Positions 1 through 5,520 of a stretch of DNA of 8,107 nucleotides are shown piece by piece. Each line of letters opens with the position of its first letter. Position 1 is the stretch's first letter. A model generated the notes under the pieces. The model did not search any database. It had not been told where the DNA came from and worked only from the letters and a program-made list of their open reading frames with translations. The translations under genes and the position numbers were made by a program. This DNA is from Pseudomonadota bacterium (lineage in GTDB: Bacteria > Desulfobacterota > GWC2-55-46 > JADFVP01), in assembly GCA_015222595.1 (NCBI GenBank), contig JADFVP010000043.1, forward strand, positions 1-8,107, in the 5' to 3' direction.

Positions 1-35
1 ATCTTGAACTATGAACTCACTTAAAAAGTTGTCTT

Positions 36-1454
36 CTAAAAGAATTTTTCCGGTGCGGCCTCTGTCTGTTTGGCCTCTATAACCTGTTTGGCCTGCTCGG
101 CCTGCTCGGCCTTCTGCTGCGCCTGCTGCTCGGCCTGCTGTTCCTGGCGAATCCTCAGCTTGCCGAGGCGTATCCACTGCAAAAGCGGCCTCTTCGACGG
201 ACAGACGTAGGAGCAGCAACCGCACTCAATGCAGTCGAAACCGCCCCAGCCGTTAAATTCTCCGAGGCGCTGCATCTTTCCGTAATCTCCGAGCCTGTAC
301 GGCATAAGAGCCATCGGGCAGACCTCTACGCAGCTTGCGCACCGGATGCACGGCTCGTACTTCTTCGGCTTTATAACGTCTCCCATAAGGGCCGTTATAC
401 CAGAGGTTCCCTTGATGATCGGCACGTCGAGCTGCATCTGCGCGATACCCATCATCGGTCCGCCGTTCAAGACCTCGAACTCGCCCTCTTCCTTAAGCCC
501 GCCGCACTGCCTCAAGACCTCTTCAAAAGAGGTACCTATGCGGCAGAGCAGATTTTTAGGCTCTTTAACGCCGTTGCCGCTAACGGTCACAACACGCTCT
601 ATAAGCGGTTTACCGTAGTTGAGAGCATCGAAGATAGCTGCTGCGGTGCCGACGTTATTTACCACCACGCCGACGTCGAGGGGAAGTTTGCCCTTGGGAA
701 CCTTGCGGTTGAGCGCAGCCTTAATAAGCATCTTCTCCGCGCCCTGCGGATACTTTGTCTGAAGCTCTATAACTTTTATGTCGTCAGAACCTGCAAGCGC
801 CTTCTTGATGGCGGCAGTTGCGTCCTTCTTGTTATCCTCAATTCCGATAAAGCCGTTCTTGGCGCCGACACCCTTCATAAGCGCGCGCATGCCCCAGACG
901 ACCTTTTCGGCCTCTTCTAGCATTATCCTGTGGTCGGCAGTAAGGTACGGTTCGCACTCGCAGCCGTTCAAGAGTATGGTATCTATTACCTTGCCCTTCG
1001 GCGCGTTGAGCTTTACCGCCGTCGGGAATCCGGCCCCGCCCATTCCGACGATTCCGTGCTCGCGGATACTTTTACGAATAGCATCGGCGCTAAGAGAGGA
1101 GAGATCGACCTTGGGCCCGCCGGAGGTGCCCCAGTCCTTCTTCTCCCCGTCCCCTACTATAACGATAGAGGGCACCTTCATACCGACCGGGTGCTGATAC
1201 AGATCTATCTCTTTTACCTTGCCGGAAATAGAGGCGTGTATAGGGGCTGAAACAAAGGCCTCGACGTCGGCGATCTTCTGCCCCTCGGTAACTACGTCGC
1301 CCTTCTTGACAAGCGGCGAACAGGGCGCACCGGCATGCTGCCTCAGAGGGATTACGACGGTCTTGGGTAGATCCGCCGATAAAATCGCCTTTGAAGAGGC
1401 CAGCTCCTTGTTGTAAGCCGGGTGTATGCCTCTGTCGAAAGTTTTTAAGCCCAT
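36..1454 (-). CDS. rnfC: Electron transport complex subunit RnfC (ferredoxin:NAD+ oxidoreductase, Fe-S/FMN subunit)
   Basis: RnfC is the peripheral, NADH-facing subunit of the Rnf complex, which couples electron transfer between ferredoxin and NAD+ to ion pumping across the inner membrane. The 472-residue product opens with the typical RnfC N-terminus (FDRGIHPAYNKEL). It has a barrel-sandwich/biotinyl-like stretch at about 35-100, a flavin/NADH-binding core with GMGGAGFP (137-144) and NGCECEPYLTADHR (163-176), a GGPMMG segment (331-336), and two 4Fe-4S ferredoxin motifs: C369/C372/C375/C379 and C408/C411/C414/C418. The first 435 residues match the expected family architecture. The tail (about 436-468) is a Gln/Ala/Glu/Lys-rich, probably coiled-coil extension. 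The start is fixed by the family N-terminus, but no Shine-Dalgarno sequence precedes the ATG. The gene lies downstream of a ZTP riboswitch and terminator, so it is probably the first gene of an rnf operon that continues beyond position 1. No start of a following gene is visible in 1-35. Confidence 0.96.
   Translation of the reverse strand: MGLKTFDRGIHPAYNKELASSKAILSADLPKTVVIPLRQHAGAPCSPLVKKGDVVTEGQKIADVEAFVSAPIHASISGKVKEIDLYQHPVGMKVPSIVIVGDGEKKDWGTSGGPKVDLSSLSADAIRKSIREHGIVGMGGAGFPTAVKLNAPKGKVIDTILLNGCECEPYLTADHRIMLEEAEKVVWGMRALMKGVGAKNGFIGIEDNKKDATAAIKKALAGSDDIKVIELQTKYPQGAEKMLIKAALNRKVPKGKLPLDVGVVVNNVGTAAAIFDALNYGKPLIERVVTVSGNGVKEPKNLLCRIGTSFEEVLRQCGGLKEEGEFEVLNGGPMMGIAQMQLDVPIIKGTSGITALMGDVIKPKKYEPCIRCASCVEVCPMALMPYRLGDYGKMQRLGEFNGWGGFDCIECGCCSYVCPSKRPLLQWIRLGKLRIRQEQQAEQQAQQKAEQAEQAKQVIEAKQTEAAPEKFF
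51..146 (-). repeat. Low-complexity tandem-like repeat encoding the RnfC C-terminal tail
   Basis: The DNA here is built from repeated, slightly varied units (on the plus strand CCTGCTCGG / CTGCTG-type units). They encode a Q/A/E/K-rich tail at about residues 436-468 of RnfC. Such tails are seen on some RnfC proteins and vary in length. The repetitive DNA suggests growth by slippage or unequal recombination (inference). Confidence 0.6.
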
Positions 1455-1503
1455 AATATTTTTTGGAGTTGAATTGTTATCAGTACCATTTTAACACCCG
1501 AAT

Positions 1504-1528
1504 AATCAAGTCATTTCTACTCTTGATT
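1504..1528. repeat. Inverted repeat in the rnfC leader
   Basis: AATCAAG (1504-1510) and CTTGATT (1522-1528) form a 7-bp stem with an 11-nt loop. It lies in the roughly 110-nt leader between the riboswitch terminator and the rnfC start. It is AT-rich and has no U-run in either direction, so a terminator role is unlikely. An operator or an mRNA hairpin is possible. A second small palindrome, TTGCCGCCCGGCAA, sits at 1548-1561. Confidence 0.35.
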
Positions 1529-1565
1529 TTGCAACTCTTACCACTGTTTGCCGCCCGGCAACGGA

Positions 1566-1635
1566 CATAAAAAGACCGTGCGAACAGATACGGGAACTCT
1601 TGTAAAAAAAAGTTCCCACAAATGCCCAGACGGTC
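1566..1635 (-). terminator. Riboswitch-controlled intrinsic terminator (expression platform)
   Basis: Read on the minus strand, GACCGU (1630-1635) can pair with ACGGUC (1574-1579), which is followed at once by UUUUUA (1568-1573). The stem encloses a second hairpin, GGGAAC(U)/(A)GUUCCC, at 1592-1598 and 1611-1617. The 5' arm of the terminator contains the CCGU that the ZTP aptamer uses for its pseudoknot, so ligand-stabilised folding would block terminator formation. That is the ON-switch arrangement usual for this class. The pairings are visible in the sequence; the switching direction is inferred. Confidence 0.7.
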
Positions 1636-1705
1636 GGCAACTCCGGTATAACTTTCGCTCCATGGTGGTTAAGCCCACCGAGAAAATCCCGTCAGTCACG
1701 AAAGT
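1624..1705 (-). promoter_or_regulatory. ZTP (pfl motif) riboswitch aptamer
   Basis: On the minus strand the conserved blocks of the ZTP/ZMP riboswitch occur in order. Helix P1 is ACUUUCG (1699-1705) paired with CGAAAGU (1651-1657). The conserved UGACUG-ACGG follows the 5' arm of P1. Helix P2 is GGUGG (1675-1679) with CCACC (1664-1668), followed by the conserved GGAGC. The 3' domain is GCCGACCGUCUGGGCA, in which GCC pairs with GGC (1636-1638 with 1624-1626). The pseudoknot pairs GACGG (1689-1693) with CCGUC (1629-1633). As I recall the consensus, this is usually GGCG/CGCC, so the G-to-A and C-to-U changes would be compensatory. The class senses ZTP/ZMP, intermediates that accumulate when 10-formyl-tetrahydrofolate is short. 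The gene directly downstream on this strand is rnfC. Confidence 0.9.
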
Positions 1706-1721
1706 GTTTTTATGTACGTAT

Positions 1722-1750
1722 AGTAAAATCTAAAAAAGGGCGTCTGTCAA
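1722..1750 (-). promoter_or_regulatory. Sigma70-like promoter of the riboswitch-rnfC transcript
   Basis: On the minus strand a perfect -35 TTGACA (1745-1750) is followed after 17 bp by a -10-like TTTACT (1722-1727, four of six consensus positions). Transcription would start near 1715, about 10 nt before the first base of riboswitch helix P1. This spacing supports both calls. Confidence 0.7.
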
Positions 1751-1794
1751 GCAGAACGTATATTATGGCGGGGGACGAAGATGGGGGAAGAGGA

Positions 1795-1822
1795 GAAGGC
1801 GACAGCGGCCCACTCGCCCTTC
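1795..1822 (-). terminator. Candidate hairpin terminator after the HD-GYP gene
   Basis: On the minus strand GAAGGGCGA (1814-1822) pairs with TCGCCUUC (1795-1802), giving 8 bp with one bulged G and an 11-nt loop, 21 bp beyond the HD-GYP stop codon. The tail is pyrimidine-rich but lacks a real U-run, so it may be a weak intrinsic terminator or only an mRNA 3' end structure. Confidence 0.35.
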
Positions 1823-1842
1823 GATACGCTACAGCGGTGAAC

Positions 1843-3192
1843 TTACAGGGCGATGGAATCGAAGTTGACCATGAAGTGGGCCGGATTAACTGCGCCTATT
1901 ATCCGCCTCTCTTCATCCGCGCTCAGGTCTATGTCAAAGGACTTGGGGTATAACTGCTTTTTACTGTCGAAGAGCATGGCCACGATCGGGGTCATAAGGT
2001 TCGACATGTTGGTCGCCTTCACAACGCCCACCTCGCCGGTATTAATCTCTACAAAGCTGCCCGACGGGTAGATGCCGAGACACTTAATGAACCTGTCGGC
2101 CATCTCCGGGTCGAACTTCTCGTTCTCCAGAAGAAAGATCCGCTTCATTACGTTGCTCGGTATAAGCATGTCGCGATAGATCCTTCTCGTGGTCAGCGCG
2201 TCGTAGTAGTCGGCTATAGAGACTATTCTGGCATACGGGTGAATATCCTTGCCGGAAATCTTGTTGGGGTAACCGGTTCCGTTGTACCACTCGTGGTGCT
2301 GCAGTATCGCGCACCTGGTGTCGTCGCTCATACCCGTAGAGCTGCACAGGATTTCAGTTGAATAGTCTACATGCTTCTTCACCTCCAGGTACTCGGTCTC
2401 CGACAAAGAGGTTATCTTTTGCAGTATTTTTTCGGGAACCTTCATCTTCCCTACATCATGAAGCATAGCGCCCAAGGCTAGGTCGTAGAGCTGCGCTCTC
2501 GTCGGGTTCATGCATTCGCCGAGGGCAACTGCAATTATGCAGACGTTGACCGAGTGCGTAAAGGTATAGTCGTCGAAGTCCTTCAGTTTCGCAAGGCTCA
2601 GTAGCGCCTCTTTATTTCTCAAAATACTGTCTACTATGCTTACGACAACCTCTTTCGTCATGCTGGTATCTAGCGCCTTGCCGGCCCTGACATCGTTCAT
2701 GAACTCTTTTGTGATAGCAAAGGCCTCTTCGTTGATGCTCTTGGCTCTGTCTATCTCTTCTTTGAACTCTACCTTGAGGATCGGCTCCGGGACCGCTTCT
2801 ACTCTGGGGCTCTCGGCGACAAAAGTATCGGGGGCCTGACTCTCAGCTGTCGGATGCACGTACTCTTCGAGAGGCCGATCTTCACTGGCATGATCCTTAA
2901 CGACTTCGGCTACCTGTACAGGCTCTCCCGAAGCAAGGCTTTTATAGGTGCTCTCCGAAAACCTCTCTTCGGCCGGCAGACTTTCGTCCATACAGAACGG
3001 GGACACGGAGTCCGCAGCTTCATCCATAAAGACATAGGCGTACCGGACGCCGTCTTCTATGAACCGCTCTATCTGTTCGGTAGTCCTAACAGGAATGAAC
3101 CGCTTGAAGTCTTCGTAACCCTCTTCGGTCTTGGACACGCCTTGTACATACATGCCGATGCGGAGTGAACTTATATCAATCTTTTCAATCAT
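1843..3192 (-). CDS. HD-GYP domain cyclic-di-GMP phosphodiesterase with N-terminal DUF3391-like domain
   Basis: The protein probably hydrolyses cyclic di-GMP in the cytoplasm and so affects motility, biofilm or envelope behaviour. It has 449 residues and neither a signal peptide nor membrane segments. The N-terminus (1 to about 60, IDISSLRIGMYVQG...) resembles the DUF3391 domain often found on HD-GYP proteins. A charged, low-complexity linker (about 75-150) precedes the HD-GYP core (about 180-375). Visible catalytic and metal positions include H213, H245-D246 in HDVGK, H274, H299-H300 and D328 in IADYYDALTTRR. The GYP signature reads HHEWYNGTGYP (299-309), with N in place of the usual D before G-x-GYP. 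A C-terminal extension of about 75 residues resembles the beta-rich tail of this subfamily. The upstream ribosome site is weak. It is flanked by non-coding DNA on both sides and appears monocistronic. Confidence 0.93.
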   Translation of the reverse strand: MIEKIDISSLRIGMYVQGVSKTEEGYEDFKRFIPVRTTEQIERFIEDGVRYAYVFMDEAADSVSPFCMDESLPAEERFSESTYKSLASGEPVQVAEVVKDHASEDRPLEEYVHPTAESQAPDTFVAESPRVEAVPEPILKVEFKEEIDRAKSINEEAFAITKEFMNDVRAGKALDTSMTKEVVVSIVDSILRNKEALLSLAKLKDFDDYTFTHSVNVCIIAVALGECMNPTRAQLYDLALGAMLHDVGKMKVPEKILQKITSLSETEYLEVKKHVDYSTEILCSSTGMSDDTRCAILQHHEWYNGTGYPNKISGKDIHPYARIVSIADYYDALTTRRIYRDMLIPSNVMKRIFLLENEKFDPEMADRFIKCLGIYPSGSFVEINTGEVGVVKATNMSNLMTPIVAMLFDSKKQLYPKSFDIDLSADEERRIIGAVNPAHFMVNFDSIAL

Positions 3193-3532
3193 TTACGCAC
3201 CATACTTCATAGCTTAAACTAGGGGCATCGGGCTTAGGGTAAGTGTTGAGAACCGAGTGAACGTCTGCATGACAACCGAGGAGATGAAACGGTTATCGGT
3301 ACGCCCCCATACCTACATATCGTACATTTAACGTGAATCTTTAGCTGCTCAGCTAAGGAAAAGTCCACAGGTAATGTACGCACATTGTTTTGTTATTGAA
3401 GAACGGGAAGGTGGCATTTACTTTGAGGCGGAAGAGAGACTTAACGGCGCACCGAGTGTCTGAAGTATACGGAAGTAGAAGAGGGCTTTCGGGCTGGCCC
3501 ACTCTCAGCGGGGTGAAGGTAGAGAAACCCTC
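3193..3532. other. 340-bp non-coding region with several inverted repeats
   Basis: I found no convincing gene in this gap. It contains perfect 8-bp arms CGTACATT (3321-3328) and AATGTACG (3373-3380), which enclose an 8-bp hairpin with one wobble pair (3339-3346 with 3351-3358, loop GCTC). The AATGT arm can alternatively pair with ACATT at 3382-3386. A further pairing, GGGGC...GCCCC, is possible between about 3223 and 3307, and the motif AACCGAG occurs twice between about 3250 and 3290. It could be the structured 5' leader of the HD-GYP gene on the minus strand, or a small RNA. I recognise no known riboswitch consensus on either strand and see no strong promoter. Confidence 0.4.
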
Positions 3533-3538
3533 TCACCC
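3511..3538 (-). terminator. Hairpin at the 3' end of the His-rich membrane protein gene
   Basis: GGGTGAAGG (3511-3519) and CCTcTCACCC (3529-3538) form a 9-bp stem with one bulged base and a 9-nt loop. The stem overlaps the TGA stop codon at 3533-3535. No U-run follows on either strand, so its role as a terminator is uncertain; it may stabilise the mRNA end. Confidence 0.35.
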
Positions 3539-4177
3539 AGCTGTTCTTCCGGTACTGAACAGAGCGCAGAGAAGGCTGTAGAGAGTTACCGCAAAACCTA
3601 TAAAGATGAGCACAACCCCGACGCCGACTATGGGCAGTATAGCAGTCTCGGCAGCCTCTAGCCCAAGGGCCGGAATCTTAAAGCCCATTATTATCCATGA
3701 TAACGGGTAGAGCAGGCCACCGACTCCCAGACAGAGCGAACCGAGCAGCTTTATCGCGCTCGAAGCCCCCAGAAGGCCTATTACCACAGAGACGGCGACC
3801 GTCACTAGCCCAAGGCCCATTGCGTGCACGTGCCCCTTCTTCAAGCTCTCGTGCGCCTTCTCTTCTAGAGGGTTGTCGTGCGGGTGTGCAGTAGCGGCGG
3901 CTTCTGAGTGATGGCCAACAGGTGCGTGATGACCTGCGCTGGAATCTACAACAACAGGCGCTACCTTCTTAGCAGCGTGCTCGTGGGCATTACCATCGGA
4001 ATGGAGGTGGGTCGTGCTTGCGGAGTTGCTCGTCGCAACACTGCTCACCGCAGGAGCCTGCATACCCTCATGCATGCTCTCGTGGCCCACCTCTAGATAG
4101 ATGGCCCAGAGTATGCCGAATGTGAGACCTGCAATTCCTAGAATAATACCGGGGATGACCGGCCTTAGATTAAGCAT
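3533..4177 (-). CDS. His-rich membrane protein of unknown function
   Basis: I do not recognise this 214-residue family. The protein has an N-terminal membrane segment (about 8-28). A hydrophilic, Ala/Ser-rich stretch (about 30-118) follows, carrying 15 histidines, many as HxH, HH or HEH pairs (H57/H59, H65/H67, H83/H84, H89/H90, H98/H100, H116/H118). Three further hydrophobic segments lie at about 119-138, 143-165 and 178-205. The His cluster would suit binding of a transition metal or a protonation role, probably in the periplasm if the N-terminus is cytoplasmic (inference). The core from HVHAMGLGL through GGLLYPLSWIIMGF looks like a conserved family block. The start is well supported by AGGAGG six bases upstream. 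It lies 37 bp downstream of the HtrA-like gene on the same strand and probably shares its transcript. Confidence 0.8.
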   Translation of the reverse strand: MLNLRPVIPGIILGIAGLTFGILWAIYLEVGHESMHEGMQAPAVSSVATSNSASTTHLHSDGNAHEHAAKKVAPVVVDSSAGHHAPVGHHSEAAATAHPHDNPLEEKAHESLKKGHVHAMGLGLVTVAVSVVIGLLGASSAIKLLGSLCLGVGGLLYPLSWIIMGFKIPALGLEAAETAILPIVGVGVVLIFIGFAVTLYSLLCALFSTGRTAG

Positions 4178-4183
4178 TAAAAA

Positions 4184-4189
4184 CCTCCT
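4184..4189 (-). promoter_or_regulatory. Shine-Dalgarno of the His-rich membrane protein
   Basis: A perfect AGGAGG on the minus strand sits six bases before the ATG at 4175-4177. It is the strongest ribosome site in the window and fixes this start. Confidence 0.85.
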
Positions 4190-4214
4190 GTTCAGAGAGT
4201 ATAGCAGAAAAGAA

Positions 4215-5342
4215 TCACTTCAGGCGCGGCCTCGGCTCCAGCGTTACCTCCACCACCATGGGCTTGCCAGCTCTTAAGAGCACGACAGTTACTACTGCTC
4301 CGGGCCGCTTACCGGCAACATGTCCGTTAAAGTCTTCCATCTTCTCTACCCTATGGCCATCTATCTCGGTTATATAGTCTCCGCCGACGGCTATCCGCAA
4401 CTGCCCTTTTTTGATCTTGAGATTCACAATTCCTGTCGCGCCCTTTACGCCTGCAATGCCGGCAGGGCTCTGTTCAAAGACAGATGCGACGAGAATGCCC
4501 GGCTCTTTAAACTCCATACGCTCTGCAAGCAGAGAGTCCATGTCCTGGCCCGTAATGCCTACCCAGACGCGGGGCACAAAGGCGTCGAGGCTGGCAAGGG
4601 ACTTTGTGATGGTAGCAACCGGAATTGCGAGGCCAACGCCGACCGAGCCCGGCACTGGGCTAAAGATTGCTGCATTTAGCCCTACCATCTCTGCGTTGGA
4701 GTTCAGGAGCGGCCCGCCTGAGCTTCCGGGGTTGGTCGCGGCATCGGTCTGAATAAGCCCCTCCATTACCGACCCGCTAACGGCTCTCATTCTCCGGCTC
4801 TTGGAACTCACTATCCCTACGCTCAGACTCTTTTCGAGCCCGAACGGATTTCCTATGGCTAGTACCTTTGCCCCGACCTTCAACTCGGTCTCGGCAAAGC
4901 GGAGCGGGGCGAGCAGCTCATGGCCGTCTTTCGTTCTACCGTTGCCCGGAGGCACAACTTTCAAGACCGCTATGTCGGTGTCGCGGTCTACGCCAACTAT
5001 GCGCGCGCCCAGCACGGTTCCGTCAAAGAACGTGGCTTCAATCTTCTGAGCGCCCTCTATAAGGTGGAGGCTCGTCAGTATCCGCCCCCCTCGGTCGAGA
5101 ACCACCCCGGCGCCGACATCTTCCATAGCAATTGCGCGATAGAAGGAGTCGTACCTGACGGTACTATTTACTATATTAACCACCGAGGGCGAGGCGAGTT
5201 CGAAGACCCGTATGTTCTCGGCCTCGTCAGCACCAACGGCAAAGAGCCGTGCAGGAAAGAGCAGAGCTACGAAGAGAGCAAGGCAGAGGCCCGGCAAGAG
5301 ACCGGAGAGAAGCTTGTTGCACTTATGTTCAAATAGGTTCAT
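4215..5342 (-). CDS. HtrA/DegP-family periplasmic serine protease (trypsin-like domain plus one PDZ)
   Basis: HtrA-type proteases degrade or refold damaged envelope proteins. The 375-residue product has an N-terminal signal peptide or anchor (hydrophobic about 11-36, possible cleavage near FAVGA). A trypsin-like domain follows (about 45-250) with the triad H93 (ILTSLHLIEGA), D123 (RDTDIAVLK) and S208 (NPGSSGGPLLN), and then a single PDZ domain (about 262-370). Two sites differ from the most common family sequences: SLHLIEG where TNNHVIEG or similar is usual, and GSSGGPL instead of GNSGGPL. The triad itself is intact, so activity is expected. One PDZ and a single N-terminal hydrophobic segment resemble DegS-like or short HtrA proteins more than two-PDZ DegP. 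A promoter lies about 60 bp upstream; the Shine-Dalgarno is weak. The His-rich membrane protein follows after 37 bp. Confidence 0.93.
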   Translation of the reverse strand: MNLFEHKCNKLLSGLLPGLCLALFVALLFPARLFAVGADEAENIRVFELASPSVVNIVNSTVRYDSFYRAIAMEDVGAGVVLDRGGRILTSLHLIEGAQKIEATFFDGTVLGARIVGVDRDTDIAVLKVVPPGNGRTKDGHELLAPLRFAETELKVGAKVLAIGNPFGLEKSLSVGIVSSKSRRMRAVSGSVMEGLIQTDAATNPGSSGGPLLNSNAEMVGLNAAIFSPVPGSVGVGLAIPVATITKSLASLDAFVPRVWVGITGQDMDSLLAERMEFKEPGILVASVFEQSPAGIAGVKGATGIVNLKIKKGQLRIAVGGDYITEIDGHRVEKMEDFNGHVAGKRPGAVVTVVLLRAGKPMVVEVTLEPRPRLK

Positions 5343-5401
5343 GTTTACCGTTAATAAGGCCGGCTATAGAGTAAGGAGCGTATTCCATTTCCAATAAAAG
5401 A

Positions 5402-5430
5402 TTTATACTGTATTTCGTACTCCACGACAA
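5402..5430 (-). promoter_or_regulatory. Sigma70-like promoter for the htrA-like gene
   Basis: On the minus strand TTGTCG (5425-5430, four of six -35 positions) and TATAAA (5402-5407, five of six -10 positions) are separated by 17 bp. Transcription would start near 5395, leaving a leader of about 50 nt before the htrA-like ATG at 5342. Confidence 0.6.
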
Positions 5431-5506
5431 GCAGTAAGTGCAACTCTGCCTACCGGGTTCAAGTGCTTAGTACAGACTTTTAACCGAGCTTTAATCCCCC
5501 TTGTTT

Positions 5507-5512
5507 GATAAT
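5507..5512 (+). promoter_or_regulatory. Candidate -10 element of the hexaheme cytochrome gene
   Basis: GATAAT matches the -10 consensus at five of six positions but has no good -35 at 16-18 bp. It lies only 8 bp from the annotated ATG, so a transcript from it would be nearly leaderless. This agrees with the lack of a Shine-Dalgarno but remains speculative. Confidence 0.3.
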
Positions 5513-5520
5513 ATAGACAT

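Noticed and set aside
3223..3307. tRNA-like fold (7-bp GGGGCGU/AUGCCCC stem closing about 85 nt)
   Set aside because: No T-arm next to the acceptor strand and no acceptable anticodon arm on either strand; kept only as part of the structured gap.
3405..3430. Sigma54-like TGGCA-N5-TTTGA around 3412 on the plus strand
   Set aside because: The -12 GC is missing and no plus-strand gene follows nearby.
3390..3581. Small plus-strand open frame with a TTG start in the structured gap
   Set aside because: No ribosome site, basic and featureless translation, and overlap with the end of the minus-strand membrane protein gene.
4198..4203. TATACT on the minus strand between the htrA-like gene and the His-rich gene, as an internal promoter
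   Set aside because: No -35 at proper spacing, and the transcript would start within the Shine-Dalgarno; co-transcription from the htrA promoter is simpler.
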